Below, in pieces: positions 15,276 to 23,570 of a stretch of 38,274 nt of DNA. The first letter of the stretch is position 1, and every line of letters begins with the position of its first letter. The notes under the pieces were generated by a model. That model was not told the DNA's origin, did not search any database, and was given only the letters and a program-made list of their open reading frames with translations. The position numbers were made by a program, and so were the translations under genes. The stretch lies in the NCBI GenBank assembly GCA_017453305.1, contig JAFTKJ010000045.1, positions 1-38,274 of the forward strand. The letters run 5' to 3'. This DNA comes from Clostridia bacterium. GTDB taxonomy: Bacteria; Bacillota; Clostridia; Oscillospirales; CAG-272.

Positions 15276-16808
15276 TCAGTTGCCACTCTTTACTGCCTCA
15301 AACTCGTCCAGAATCTCCTGCTCAGGTGCAGGGGTCAGGAGGCTGACAACAATGATGGTGACAAGTCCCAGGATGAATGCGGGGAGAAGCTCATAGATTG
15401 CAAATGCGCCGCCCAAGGGAGCAATGAGGAACTTCCACACAAAGACCATGGCACCGCCAACGACCATACCGGAAATAGAAGCGGCTAGCGTGGTTCTCTT
15501 CCAAAACAGTGCGCAAATAATAACGGGACCAAACGCCGCGCCAAAGCCTGCCCATGCGAAGGAAACGATACCAAAGATAGAGCTATCGGGATTTTGCGCC
15601 AAAATTACGCCAAGAACCGCAATAACGACAACAGTCAATCTTGCAACCAGCATACTGATCTTATCGGAGATCTTGAGGTGGAACACCTCCTGTAAGAGGT
15701 TTTGAGATACACTGGAGGATGCCGCCAGGAGCTGGGAGTCTGCCGTGGACATGGTGCTGGCAAGAATACCTGCAATCACCAAGCCCGCAAGCATTGCAGG
15801 GAAAAAGCCGTTGCTTGCCAGCAGGCCGGAAATCTTAACGATAACGGTTTCGCTGGCGTTACCTTCAAGAGTATCGATCAAGCCGTTGGCACTCAATGCA
15901 TTGCCCATAACGCCGATCAAAACGGCGATACCCATTGCGACAAAAACCCAAACGGATGCAACGCGGCGGGAAATCTTGAGCTTGTTTTCGTTCTCAATTG
16001 CCATAAAGCGAAGGAGAATGTGCGGCATACCAAAGTAGCCAAGTCCCCATGCAAGGGTGGAAACGATCTTCAAAAAGCCGTAAGGCTCAGCCGTTCCCGT
16101 TGTGGGAGAGTACGTAGCGGTAAGGGAAAGGAAGCCGGGCAAAGCCTGCGCGTTCTCCATCACGGCGCCAAAGCCGCCTGCCATAACCGTACCGTAGATC
16201 AAGACGCCGACAATGGCAATGGTCATAACGATGCTTTGAATAAAATCGGTAAAGGAAGCCGCCAAAAATCCACCTGCTGCAGTGTAGCCGACGATGATAA
16301 CTGCGGAAATGATCATAGCAAGCATATAATCCATGCCGAAAAGCGAGTTGAAGAGCTTGCCGCAAGCAGCAAAGCCGGAGGCGGTGTACGGAACGAAGAA
16401 GACGATGATCATGACGGAGGCAATTGCCGTAAGAATGTTTTTCTTATCATGAAAACGGTTGGAGAAAAATTGCGGCAGAGTAAAGGAATTGGTAATTTGC
16501 GTGTAACGACGCAGGCGGCGAGCGGTAAAGAGCCAGTTGAGATAGGTTCCAACGCCAAGACCGATAACTGTCCATCCCACGTCTGCCATACCGGACAAAT
16601 ATGCCAAGCCGGGCAACCCCATGAGCAGATAGCTGGACATATCGGATGCTTCGGCACTCATTGCCGTTACCAACGGACCAAGCTTACGTCCTCCAAGATA
16701 GAAGTCGGAAGCCGATTCGTTTTTTCTTGCAAGGAAAAATCCGATTACCAACACGATACCGAGATAGATAACGATGGTAAGAAGGATTCCCCACGTTTCT
16801 TGATTCAT
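15276..16808 (-). CDS. putP: Sodium/proline symporter (SSS family)
   Basis: A Na+-coupled uptake carrier of the solute:sodium symporter family, 510 residues with about 13 hydrophobic helices. The N-terminal MNQETWGILLTIVIYLGIVL is followed by SASDFYLGGRKLGPLVTAMS and AEASDMSSYLLMGLPG, typical of the PutP branch. GWTVIGLGVGTYLNWLF and ILASTMSTADSQLLAASS (helix 8 Na+ site) are also present. The proline assignment rests on these PutP-like features; pantothenate or other substrates of the family are less likely. The start at 16808 has AAAGGAG upstream. No proline catabolic gene is in view. It has its own promoter and terminator, so it is probably a single-gene unit. Confidence 0.9.
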   Translation of the reverse strand: MNQETWGILLTIVIYLGIVLVIGFFLARKNESASDFYLGGRKLGPLVTAMSAEASDMSSYLLMGLPGLAYLSGMADVGWTVIGLGVGTYLNWLFTARRLRRYTQITNSFTLPQFFSNRFHDKKNILTAIASVMIIVFFVPYTASGFAACGKLFNSLFGMDYMLAMIISAVIIVGYTAAGGFLAASFTDFIQSIVMTIAIVGVLIYGTVMAGGFGAVMENAQALPGFLSLTATYSPTTGTAEPYGFLKIVSTLAWGLGYFGMPHILLRFMAIENENKLKISRRVASVWVFVAMGIAVLIGVMGNALSANGLIDTLEGNASETVIVKISGLLASNGFFPAMLAGLVIAGILASTMSTADSQLLAASSSVSQNLLQEVFHLKISDKISMLVARLTVVVIAVLGVILAQNPDSSIFGIVSFAWAGFGAAFGPVIICALFWKRTTLAASISGMVVGGAMVFVWKFLIAPLGGAFAIYELLPAFILGLVTIIVVSLLTPAPEQEILDEFEAVKSGN

Positions 16809-16858
16809 AATATATCTCCTTTCACAACGCTTCAAAAAAGCGAAGCTTCAATAAAGAG

Positions 16859-16887
16859 ATTATAACATATTTTTTTCAGAAATGCAA
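16859..16887 (-). promoter_or_regulatory. Promoter for the putP-like gene
   Basis: On the minus strand TTGCAT (16887-16882), a 17-base spacer and TATAAT (16864-16859) with an extended -10 TGT. A small hairpin (GCTTC / GAAGC, 16829-16846) lies in the leader. Confidence 0.8.
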
Positions 16888-16905
16888 TATCTAAATTTCC
16901 ATCTT

Positions 16906-18030
16906 TCATAAAAAAAAGCATTTATTTGCAAGTGATTCATAAATTTCCGTCATTTTTTCGCTCATTTTTGCGGCTGTATAGCAGCTTTCGTAGCGCTTGC
17001 GTGCCGCGCGGCGCAATGATCCCTCCAAAGTGGGATCTGTGGCAATACGCAACAGCGCCTCCGAAAGAGCTTTGGCATCCCCTTGCGGAAAGAGGATCCC
17101 TGCGCTTCCCTTTCCAAGCATGGCAGGGTTTCCGCCGTAGTCGCTTGCCACGGTGGGAAGCCCTGCGCTCATCCCCTCCGAAAGAGCAAGGCAGGAGGTC
17201 TCGGTTCCCACAGAACAATTGACATTGACGCGCAAAAGGCGATAGATGGGCGCCATGTCTTTCACAAAACCCGTAAAGCGCACGACCTCGCAAAGCCCCG
17301 TTTGCCGCACACGTTCCTCCAGCTCTGCGCGCCGACTCCCCTCCCCAACGATCAAAAAGCGGAACGGGAGCTCGGCGTGCCGCTCGTGCAACAGTCTTGC
17401 CGCCTCCAAAAAGGTGTCGTGTCCCTTGCACGCCTCCAGGCGTGCACAAATACCGACGCAAAAATCCTCCCGCCGCAAGCCATGGCGCATTCTTGCAAGC
17501 TCCAATTCCTGATCCTTCACCGCACGGACCGGGTGTGAGCCGTTGATAACGACGCGGATCTTATTTTGCGGAATGCCCAGCATGCGCAAATTCTCCCCTG
17601 CGGCGTCTGCCGTGGCAATGGCGCAATCCGACAGCCAGCGGTTGGAAAGTCCCACAACCAATCGGACGGGGGGCAGACGCAGCATTCCCTGCATGGGATA
17701 GCAGCAATGGCGTGTGTGAACGACCGGAATGCGACACAGCCTGCCTGCCAGGCGCGCAGAAAGCGCCGCATTGGCGTGCAAAAGCTCTGCACCGCTTTCC
17801 TTGATCAAATGCGCCATTTCCATTACGGCAGGGGCTGACATGCGGTCGACCCGATGGCGGTAGGTCAGGACGGGAACGTCCAGATCCAAAAGCCGCGGAA
17901 TGAGTGCGGAATTGTATGGGAGTGCCACGGTGCTTTGTATCCGTTCCCGGTCAAAGCAGGAAAGCAGATTGGTCAATAGAATACCTGCACCGCCGATATT
18001 TTTATCGCTGATGACGTGTAAAATCCTCAT
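16906..18030 (-). CDS. Glycosyltransferase, GT4 type
   Basis: A retaining glycosyltransferase with the GT-B fold, 374 residues. The N-terminal Rossmann half starts MRILHVISDKNIGGAGILLTNLL. The C-terminal half has VGICARLEACKGHDTFLEAARLL, a FLIVGEGSRRAELEE segment, VRFTGFVKDM and the nucleotide-sugar binding stretch ETSCLALSEGMSAGLPTVASDYGG with the expected Glu. It probably transfers a sugar to a lipid-linked or surface glycan in the cytoplasm; donor and acceptor are unknown. The start at 18030 is preferred because the fold begins there and AAAGGA lies about 10 bases upstream. It is divergent from the SNF transporter and is not part of the polysaccharide cluster at 29780-33696. Confidence 0.88.
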   Translation of the reverse strand: MRILHVISDKNIGGAGILLTNLLSCFDRERIQSTVALPYNSALIPRLLDLDVPVLTYRHRVDRMSAPAVMEMAHLIKESGAELLHANAALSARLAGRLCRIPVVHTRHCCYPMQGMLRLPPVRLVVGLSNRWLSDCAIATADAAGENLRMLGIPQNKIRVVINGSHPVRAVKDQELELARMRHGLRREDFCVGICARLEACKGHDTFLEAARLLHERHAELPFRFLIVGEGSRRAELEERVRQTGLCEVVRFTGFVKDMAPIYRLLRVNVNCSVGTETSCLALSEGMSAGLPTVASDYGGNPAMLGKGSAGILFPQGDAKALSEALLRIATDPTLEGSLRRAARKRYESCYTAAKMSEKMTEIYESLANKCFFL

Positions 18031-18088
18031 TTTTTTCCATTTCCTTTCAAAATAACAAAACAATTTACAAATATCCTTCTTAGTATCT

Positions 18089-18116
18089 TGCATTTTTGAT
18101 CTTTTTATGGTATAAT
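18089..18116 (+). promoter_or_regulatory. Promoter for the SNF-family transporter
   Basis: TTGCAT (18089-18094), a 16-base spacer and TATAAT (18111-18116) with TGG immediately before the -10, about 57 bases ahead of the ATG. Confidence 0.8.
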
Positions 18117-18172
18117 ACTAACATTGATCTGTAATCAATCTATGGTAATTTTTCTCTTGGAAAGGAACTTTT

Positions 18173-19591
18173 ATGGAACAAACAAAGCGCGGCAGCTTTA
18201 CGGGCAGTTTAGGCTTTATCCTTGCCACCGCAGGCTCTGCCATTGGACTTGGAAATCTTTGGAGATTTCCATACCTTGCCGCAAAGGACGGCGGCGGACT
18301 CTTCATTCTGATCTACGTGATTCTGATCCTCACCTTTGGATACACGCTGATGACCGCGGAGATCGCCATTGGACGCAAGACCGGCGTTGGTCCCTTGCAA
18401 GCATACGCAAAAATTGATAAGCGATTCGGCTTTCTTGGTTGGATTGCAACCATTGTACCGGTAATTATTTTTCCCTACTACTGCGTCATTGGCGGTTGGA
18501 TTGTGGAATACGGCTTTACTTATATCAGCGGTGGAGCAAACACGATCTACGAAGGCGGCGCCGGCAACTTCTTCTCTGCCTTTATCTCAAACCCTATCAC
18601 CTCCGTCATCTGCTTCCTCGTCTTTATGGGCTTTGCCACCGTCATCGTGCTCCTTGGCGTGGAAAAAGGCATTGAAAAAGCTTCTAAAATCATGATGCCG
18701 ATCCTCTTTTTGCTGATCATCGGCATTGCCATCTATTCCCTGACCCTTTCGCACACCGACGAAAACGGCGTAACGCGTACCGCGTGGGAGGGCTTGAAGA
18801 TCTACCTCATCCCCAATTTTGAGGGCTTGACGCTTTCCAAATTCTTCTCCATCCTGTTGGATGCGACGGGACAGATGTTCTACTCACTCAGCGTTGCCAT
18901 GGGTATTATGATCACCTACGGCTCTTATACCAAAAAAGAGGACGACCTTTCCTCCTCCATCAACCGTATCGAGCTGTTTGATACGGGCGTTGCGCTTTTG
19001 GCAGGTATGATCGTCATTCCCACCGTGTTCGTTTTCCAAGGCACCGAGGGGCTTGCCAGCTCGGGACCTAGCCTGATGTTCGTCTCCCTTCCCACCGTGT
19101 TTGAGCAAATGGGCATTTGGGGACACGTTGTAGGCGCGCTCTTCTTCCTTTTGGTCTTTTTTGCGGCACTTACCTCTGCCATCTCTTTGATGGAAGCGGT
19201 AACCGCAAGCATCATCGACCGTTTTCAGGTCAAGCGTCCCATTGCAACCGCCGTTTGCTTTGGTTTCTCTATTGTTCTTGGCGTTATCGTATGCTTTGGC
19301 TACAGCTTGCTGTACTGCGAGATCCCCCTCCCCAACGGAACAGTGGGACAGCTCCTTGACGTGCTGGACTACGCCACCAACAGCCTGCTGCTTCCCATTG
19401 TGGCGCTTTTGACCTGCGTAATGGTTGGCTGGGTGTGCAAGCCGAGCTGTGTGCTGGATGAGATCCGCATCGGTCACAAGAGTGCTACACTCCACCGCGA
19501 AAAGCTCTTTGTGGTGATGATCAAATTCGTAGCACCCATGCTGTTGCTGATCATTCTGTTGCAGGCGTTCAATCTCTTCTCCTTTATGTAA
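18173..19591 (+). CDS. Sodium-dependent transporter (neurotransmitter:sodium symporter family)
   Basis: A LeuT-fold Na+-coupled importer, probably of an amino acid or related amine, 472 residues with about 11 hydrophobic helices. Helix 1 carries the family signature GSAIGLGNLWRFPYLAAKDG, which lines the Na+ and substrate sites. EIAIGRKTGVGPLQAY, VIIFPYYCVIGGWIVEY, YSLSVAMGIMITYGSY (helix 6) and FFAALTSAISLMEAV (helix 8) follow. One helix fewer than LeuT is usual for many bacterial members. The substrate cannot be read from the sequence. GGAAAGGAAC precedes the ATG. It has its own promoter and terminator and is divergent from a glycosyltransferase. Confidence 0.93.
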   Translation: MEQTKRGSFTGSLGFILATAGSAIGLGNLWRFPYLAAKDGGGLFILIYVILILTFGYTLMTAEIAIGRKTGVGPLQAYAKIDKRFGFLGWIATIVPVIIFPYYCVIGGWIVEYGFTYISGGANTIYEGGAGNFFSAFISNPITSVICFLVFMGFATVIVLLGVEKGIEKASKIMMPILFLLIIGIAIYSLTLSHTDENGVTRTAWEGLKIYLIPNFEGLTLSKFFSILLDATGQMFYSLSVAMGIMITYGSYTKKEDDLSSSINRIELFDTGVALLAGMIVIPTVFVFQGTEGLASSGPSLMFVSLPTVFEQMGIWGHVVGALFFLLVFFAALTSAISLMEAVTASIIDRFQVKRPIATAVCFGFSIVLGVIVCFGYSLLYCEIPLPNGTVGQLLDVLDYATNSLLLPIVALLTCVMVGWVCKPSCVLDEIRIGHKSATLHREKLFVVMIKFVAPMLLLIILLQAFNLFSFM

Positions 19592-19606
19592 TCAAATACA
19601 AAATTT

Positions 19607-19641
19607 GGCTTTCCCGACCGCAAGTTGGGAAAGCCTTTTTA
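19607..19641 (+). terminator. Terminator of the SNF-family transporter
   Basis: GGCTTTCCC (19607-19615) pairs with GGGAAAGCC (19627-19635) and is followed directly by TTTTT. This is a standard intrinsic terminator. Confidence 0.9.
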
Positions 19642-19645
19642 TAAA

Positions 19646-19675
19646 GAGGAGCGAATGCGCCGGCATTCGCTCCTC
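19646..19675 (-). terminator. Terminator of the feo operon
   Basis: A 13-bp perfect stem, GAGGAGCGAATGC (19646-19658) with its complement (19663-19675), and a 4-base loop. On the minus strand it follows the FeoB-associated gene and is trailed by TTTATAAAAA. It sits back to back with the SNF-transporter terminator. Confidence 0.8.
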
Positions 19676-19682
19676 AAAGCAT

Positions 19683-19910
19683 TTATTCGTTACTGTTCGA
19701 TTGATCCTCGCTCTCGTCCTCTGCGGAGCATCCGCAGCAGCAAGCGCAGCTACCGGAGCATCCACCCGACCCGGAATGGGAGGTGCAGGACCCACCGTCG
19801 GGACAACCGATGCATTTTTTGCCGCTCTTTTTTGCTTTGATGATGTAAGCAGAGGCTCCGCCCACGATCAGCACGATCACGGCGATCAGGATAAAATCAA
19901 TTGGTCCCAT
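19683..19910 (-). CDS. FeoB-associated Cys-rich membrane protein
   Basis: A 75-residue protein with one N-terminal membrane helix (IDFILIAVIVLIVGGASAYII, about 4-24), a basic stop-transfer segment (KAKKSGKK) and a cysteine-rich tail: CIGCPDGGSC, then GGCSGSCACCCGC, and an acidic end. This is the standard layout of the small Cys-rich proteins that follow feoB in Firmicutes. They are thought to help ferrous iron pass through or away from FeoB, possibly through thiolate coordination; that role is inferred for the family. AAGGAG precedes the ATG. It starts 22 bases after the feoB stop and is probably cotranscribed. Confidence 0.9.
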   Translation of the reverse strand: MGPIDFILIAVIVLIVGGASAYIIKAKKSGKKCIGCPDGGSCTSHSGSGGCSGSCACCCGCSAEDESEDQSNSNE

Positions 19911-19932
19911 CAGATCAACTCCTTACGTTTGA

Positions 19933-21981
19933 TTATTTTGCGTTGTTCAATGCGTATTCAGCCTTGAGCTGGTTATTCTTTCTGATAATGAGGATGGTAA
20001 GAATGGCGGCGAAAAGACCTACGATCGCCCAACCGAGAATGGGCATCCAAATCTGACCGAAGCTTCCGCCCGTGAAGAGCGTACCGAAGAAGAACACAAG
20101 GAAGCCGACGCTGTAGCCAACGCCAAACTGCAGACCAATGCCTGCAAAGAGCCACTTCTTGCTCTTGATCTCGGAGTTCATCGCACCGATTGCCGCAAAG
20201 CAAGGAGGTGTGAAGAGGTTGAACATCAGATATGCCAATGCCGCAACCTTGGTGATTGCGAAAATTGCCGCTACCTCGGCACCTGCGCCCTCCATCATGG
20301 CAAGCTCGTCGGTGTCAATCAGGTTTTCAAGTCCTACAAAGCAGACTGCCAGCGTACCTACTACGTTCTCCTTGGCGATAAAGCCGGTGATCGCCGCTGC
20401 CGCCATTTGCCACATTGCCACACCGATGATGGGAGCAAAAAGGTATGCAAAGGGGGTTGCAACCGTTGCGAGAATGGATTGGCTTGCATCGTCAACGGGC
20501 TGGAAGTTCCAACCAAAGGTCTGCATCAGCTGTACGACAAAGTTACATACAAGAATGATGGTTCCTGCCTTGACGATGTAGGACCAGCCGCGCTGGAGCA
20601 TGGAAAGCGAAGCCTTTGCAACGCTGGGTGCCTTGTACTCGGGCAGCTCCATGATGAAGAAGGATTTTCTGTTCTTGTGCCCCGTCAGTTGATTGACCAG
20701 GAGTGCACACAGCAGAATGATAACGATACCTGCAAAGTACATTGCGGTTCCCACCCAAGCGGATTCACCGAAGAATGCACCTGCAAAGAGAGAGATTACA
20801 GGAAGCTTTGCGCCGCAAGGCATAAAGGGTGCGAGCATTGCCGTTGCGCGTCTTTCGCGCTCGTTGCGAATGGTGCGGCACGCCATAACACCGGGAATGG
20901 CACAGCCCGTACCGATGATGAACGGAATGACGGATTTACCGGAAAGGCCTACCTTTTTGAAGATGGGATCCAGCACGACGGTTGCGCGTGCCATGTAGCC
21001 GCAATCCTCAAGGAGTGCGATGAGGAAGTACATGACCATGACCAGGGGCAAAAATCCAACCACGGCACCGACACCGCCGATGATACCGTCGACCACAATG
21101 GCGGAAAGGATGGGGTTTGCCCCCTCCATCAAGCCGCCCACCCATTCACCGAACATTTCGATCAGGGTTACAAGACCGGGAATCGCAAACTCGTTCTCAG
21201 CACCTTCGTTGAACACGTAGCCCTCGGCGATCCACGCGCCGAGCCATGCCTGCGAGATCTGGAACACGAGGAACATGACGACTGCAAAGATCGGAATGCC
21301 GAGCCATTTATTGGTCAGGATATTATCGATCTTATCCTGGATGCCGGTTTCATTGGTACGGATCTTGCGCTCCTCAACCTCTTTGACAATTTGATTCACA
21401 AATGCAAAGCGGTTGCGGTCGGCTTCTTCCACCACCTTTTTATCGGTCAGATCGATGTCTCCCTGCACGTAGGGGGCAGTTTGCCCTTTTCCAATGCATT
21501 CAACCGCCTTGGAAACGACGTTTTCAAGACCCTTGGAGGAGGTGGAGACCGTTTCCACCACGGGACAACCAAGCTTTTGAGAAAGGAGCGCGGCGTCGAT
21601 CTTCGTTTCCTTTTTCTTGTTGACGTCCGCCTTATTCAGAGCGACCACAACGGGGATACCAAGCTCTAAAAGCTGTGTGGTAAAGAACAAGCTACGGCTC
21701 AAGTTGGTTGCGTCAACGATGTTGATGATCGCGTCGGGATTCTCGTTCTTTACGTAGGAGCTGGTAATGCTCTCCTCGGACGTAAAGGGAGACATGGAGT
21801 ACGCGCCGGGAAGGTCAACAGCGATCAACTGTTCCTTTCCTGCATACGCCTTTTTAATGGGATGCTCCTTTTTTTCAACGGTAACGCCCGCCCAGTTGCC
21901 AACCTTTTCGTTAGAGCCGGTCAGCGCGTTATACATGGTGGTCTTACCGCTGTTCGGATTGCCTGTTAAAGCAATTCTCAT
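19933..21981 (-). CDS. feoB: Ferrous iron transport protein B
   Basis: A GTP-driven Fe2+ importer of the inner membrane, 682 residues. The N-terminal G domain shows G1 GNPNSGKTT, G3 DLPGAYSM and G4 NKAD. A helical spacer (about 165-225) follows, then the membrane part with two Gate repeats. The first contains GFLPLVMVMYFLIALLEDCGYMARA and FIIGTGCAIPGVMACRTI, whose Cys and Pro are family landmarks. KENVVGTLAV and the C-terminal helices complete it. AGGAGG precedes the ATG by about 10 bases. Between feoA and feoB lie a terminator and a GTTAG-N6-CTAAC palindrome, so feoB may have separate control. Confidence 0.96.
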   Translation of the reverse strand: MRIALTGNPNSGKTTMYNALTGSNEKVGNWAGVTVEKKEHPIKKAYAGKEQLIAVDLPGAYSMSPFTSEESITSSYVKNENPDAIINIVDATNLSRSLFFTTQLLELGIPVVVALNKADVNKKKETKIDAALLSQKLGCPVVETVSTSSKGLENVVSKAVECIGKGQTAPYVQGDIDLTDKKVVEEADRNRFAFVNQIVKEVEERKIRTNETGIQDKIDNILTNKWLGIPIFAVVMFLVFQISQAWLGAWIAEGYVFNEGAENEFAIPGLVTLIEMFGEWVGGLMEGANPILSAIVVDGIIGGVGAVVGFLPLVMVMYFLIALLEDCGYMARATVVLDPIFKKVGLSGKSVIPFIIGTGCAIPGVMACRTIRNERERRATAMLAPFMPCGAKLPVISLFAGAFFGESAWVGTAMYFAGIVIILLCALLVNQLTGHKNRKSFFIMELPEYKAPSVAKASLSMLQRGWSYIVKAGTIILVCNFVVQLMQTFGWNFQPVDDASQSILATVATPFAYLFAPIIGVAMWQMAAAAITGFIAKENVVGTLAVCFVGLENLIDTDELAMMEGAGAEVAAIFAITKVAALAYLMFNLFTPPCFAAIGAMNSEIKSKKWLFAGIGLQFGVGYSVGFLVFFFGTLFTGGSFGQIWMPILGWAIVGLFAAILTILIIRKNNQLKAEYALNNAK

Positions 21982-22050
21982 GGTTGTTTTTCCTCCTGTT
22001 ACAAACAGATAGATTTATTTTTTCAGCCTTTGCTGTAAAATACAGTTCAT

Positions 22051-22068
22051 AGTTAGTCATGGCTAACT
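22051..22068. promoter_or_regulatory. Putative iron-repressor operator upstream of feoB
   Basis: AGTTAG (22051-22056), 6 bases and CTAACT (22063-22068) form an inverted repeat sharing GTTAG-N6-CTAAC with the site upstream of feoA. A DtxR/IdeR-type metal repressor is the likely reader, by analogy. No clean -35/-10 pair is visible around it. Confidence 0.6.
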
Positions 22069-22078
22069 TGTTGGAAAA

Positions 22079-22098
22079 AAAATAATCACACGATTATT
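22079..22098 (-). terminator. Intercistronic terminator between feoA and feoB
   Basis: On the minus strand AATAATC, GTGT and GATTATT are followed by a run of T. The stem is AT-rich, so readthrough into feoB is likely. It lies just upstream of the second palindrome. Confidence 0.7.
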
Positions 22099-22112
22099 TT
22101 TTTACATTTTGA

Positions 22113-22325
22113 TCAAATGATGATCGCTTCTGCCAGCTGACGGTCAATGCTGTATCTGCCGTCCTTAATGGACACGACGCATCCGCCCTTGCGGTGGGAA
22201 ATGACCGTGATCGGCTCGCCGCTGTAGCAGCCAAGGGAGAACAAAAAGGAATCCAGCTCCTCGTCATCGGTCTCGATGCGCTGAATGATGTATTCTTTTC
22301 CTTCTTCGGCATGCGTCAGGTTCAT
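22113..22325 (-). CDS. feoA: FeoA-family protein
   Basis: A small SH3-like cytosolic protein, 70 residues, that assists FeoB in ferrous iron uptake. It starts MNLTHAEEGKEYIIQRIETDDEELDSFLFSLGC, where the helix ending in LGC and the following YSGEPITVISHRKGGCVVSIKDGRYSID match the FeoA fold, including the final segment that usually reads as an R-hydrophobic-x-hydrophobic pattern. AAGGAG precedes the ATG. It is first in the feo locus and has a perfect consensus promoter with a palindrome at the expected start of transcription. The pairing with feoB supports the role. Confidence 0.92.
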   Translation of the reverse strand: MNLTHAEEGKEYIIQRIETDDEELDSFLFSLGCYSGEPITVISHRKGGCVVSIKDGRYSIDRQLAEAIII

Positions 22326-22355
22326 AGCAGGCTCCTTGGTTTCGGTAATTTCGCT

Positions 22356-22375
22356 CGGTTAGCATACTCTAACCG
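22356..22375. promoter_or_regulatory. Putative iron-repressor operator at the feoA start site
   Basis: CGGTTAG (22356-22362), 6 bases and CTAACCG (22369-22375): 7-bp arms beginning 6 bases downstream of the feoA -10. Repressor bound here would cover the transcription start. It matches the second feo palindrome in its GTTAG-N6-CTAAC core. The arms resemble DtxR/IdeR half-sites, but the spacing differs from the classical box. Confidence 0.7.
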
Positions 22376-22380
22376 TAAAT

Positions 22381-22409
22381 ATTATAAATCAAAAGGCAGG
22401 ATTTGTCAA
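22381..22409 (-). promoter_or_regulatory. Consensus promoter for feoA
   Basis: On the minus strand TTGACA (22409-22404), a 17-base spacer and TATAAT (22386-22381), both perfect. Such a strong promoter fits control by a repressor at the adjacent palindrome. Confidence 0.88.
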
Positions 22410-22553
22410 CTCCTTTTTGATACTTTTTTTATTTTTGGAGATTTTCACATTTTATCCACAAAAAACGCCGTTTCGTTCGTGCAAATTATCCATTTTACTA
22501 CAAAATGCACCGTATAAGAGCGCTTTGCATATGCTGATACCGAGGTGAATTTT

Positions 22554-23357
22554 ATGTCAAACGTTGTCGCAATGGCGCTTTTTGCCACGCTTGGGACCTG
22601 GGCGGTAACGGCACTTGGCGCCTCGACGGTGATCTTCTTCAAAACGCAAAATCAAAAGGTGTTGAACCTGATGCTCGGCTTTGCGGCGGGGGTGATGATC
22701 GCCGCAAGCTTTTGGTCACTCTTACAGCCTGCAATCGAGCGCGCTGAGGAAACGCTCTCCGCTCCCCCGTGGTTGGTTGCCACAAGCGGATTTTTGTGCG
22801 GTGCTTTATTTATGTGGTTGACGGATAAGATCGTCACACGCGCGCGCCGCCGCGCCTACGCCGCTCCCCTGCACTCGCGTGAAAAGCTGAACCGCATCCT
22901 TTTATTGGTGCTCTCCATCACGCTGCACAACCTGCCGGAGGGGCTTGCCGTGGGCGTTGCCTTTGGTGCGCTTTACAATACCGCCATGACACCCGAGGCA
23001 CTGATGGGGGCGGTGACGATCGCAATCGGGATCGCTCTGCAGAACTTTCCCGAGGGGGCGGCGGTTTCCCTGCCCTTACGTCGGGAGGGGTATTCGCGTC
23101 GCAAAAGCTTTTTGATCGGTCAGGCATCCGGTATGGTGGAGCCGATCGCCGGTGTGGTCGGTGCTGTCGCCGTGGTGCACGTCGAAGCGCTTCTACCCTT
23201 TGCCCTCGCCTTTGCCGCAGGAACAATGATCCTTGTTGCAGTGCACGAGCTGATCCCCGAGTGTCAGCAAAACCAGGACGCTCACCCCTATTTTGCTACC
23301 ATGGGCATTCTTTGCGGCTTTGCCCTGATGATGATGCTCGACGTCGCTTTGGGGTGA
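22554..23357 (+). CDS. ZIP family metal transporter
   Basis: A membrane transporter of divalent metals (zinc, iron or manganese) of the ZIP/GufA-ZupT branch, 267 residues with about 8 helices. The two metal-site helices are plain: SITLHNLPEGLAVGVAFG (helix 4) and GIALQNFPEGAAVSLPLR (helix 5), each with the HNxPEG/QNxPEG motif. VAVHELIPE lies near the C-terminus. A basic cytoplasmic loop (about 95-110) separates helices 3 and 4. The start is the ATG at 22554; GAGGTG 7 bases upstream is its ribosome binding site, and the in-frame GTG at 22545 falls inside that site. Divergent from feoA, but no GTTAG palindrome lies close to its start. Confidence 0.93.
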   Translation: MSNVVAMALFATLGTWAVTALGASTVIFFKTQNQKVLNLMLGFAAGVMIAASFWSLLQPAIERAEETLSAPPWLVATSGFLCGALFMWLTDKIVTRARRRAYAAPLHSREKLNRILLLVLSITLHNLPEGLAVGVAFGALYNTAMTPEALMGAVTIAIGIALQNFPEGAAVSLPLRREGYSRRKSFLIGQASGMVEPIAGVVGAVAVVHVEALLPFALAFAAGTMILVAVHELIPECQQNQDAHPYFATMGILCGFALMMMLDVALG

Positions 23358-23365
23358 GAGAGTTT

Positions 23366-23437
23366 TGTGGGAGGATTGTGGGGGAACCTTTTTCATAGAA
23401 AAAGCGTTCCCCCACACCCCTTCCCAAAAGCTTCCAT
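23366..23437 (+). repeat. Dispersed hairpin element, copy 1
   Basis: GTGGGGGAAC (23378-23387) pairs with GTTCCCCCAC (23406-23415), extended inward by CTTTTT/AAAAAG around one bulge. The tail CCCCTTCCCAAAAGCTTCC follows and partly pairs back to GTTTTGTGGGAGG on the left. It resembles copy 2 at 28766-28816 in stem, order and tail. Placed after the ZIP gene, it may also end transcription. Confidence 0.7.
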
Positions 23438-23494
23438 AATAATTATAGAAAAAATGTGGACGTGCTCTGCCCTATTCCAAAAGACGTGCGATAC

Positions 23495-23563
23495 AAAAAG
23501 GAACACCGCATACAGCGTGATACTCCGTTAAAGAGTATCACGCCATTGGATGTTCCTCTTTTT
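23495..23563 (-). terminator. Long terminator hairpin after the AAA ATPase gene
   Basis: An inner perfect stem, CGTGATACTC (23516-23525) with GAGTATCACG (23533-23542), and an outer stem, AGGAACA (23499-23505) with TGTTCCT (23551-23557). On the minus strand it is followed by TTTTTGT and on the plus strand by CTTTTT, so it may act both ways between convergent genes. Confidence 0.85.
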
Positions 23564-23570
23564 ATACGTA

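Noticed and set aside
15702-16865. 387-residue open frame opposite the putP-like gene
   Set aside because: Composition is hydrophilic and His/Asn/Lys-rich as expected for the complement of a membrane protein; no recognised motifs.
22452-22460. Replication origin suggested by a perfect DnaA box TTATCCACA
   Set aside because: Only one box is present and no dnaA, dnaN or clustered boxes are near; a single 9-mer is expected by chance or as a minor regulatory site.
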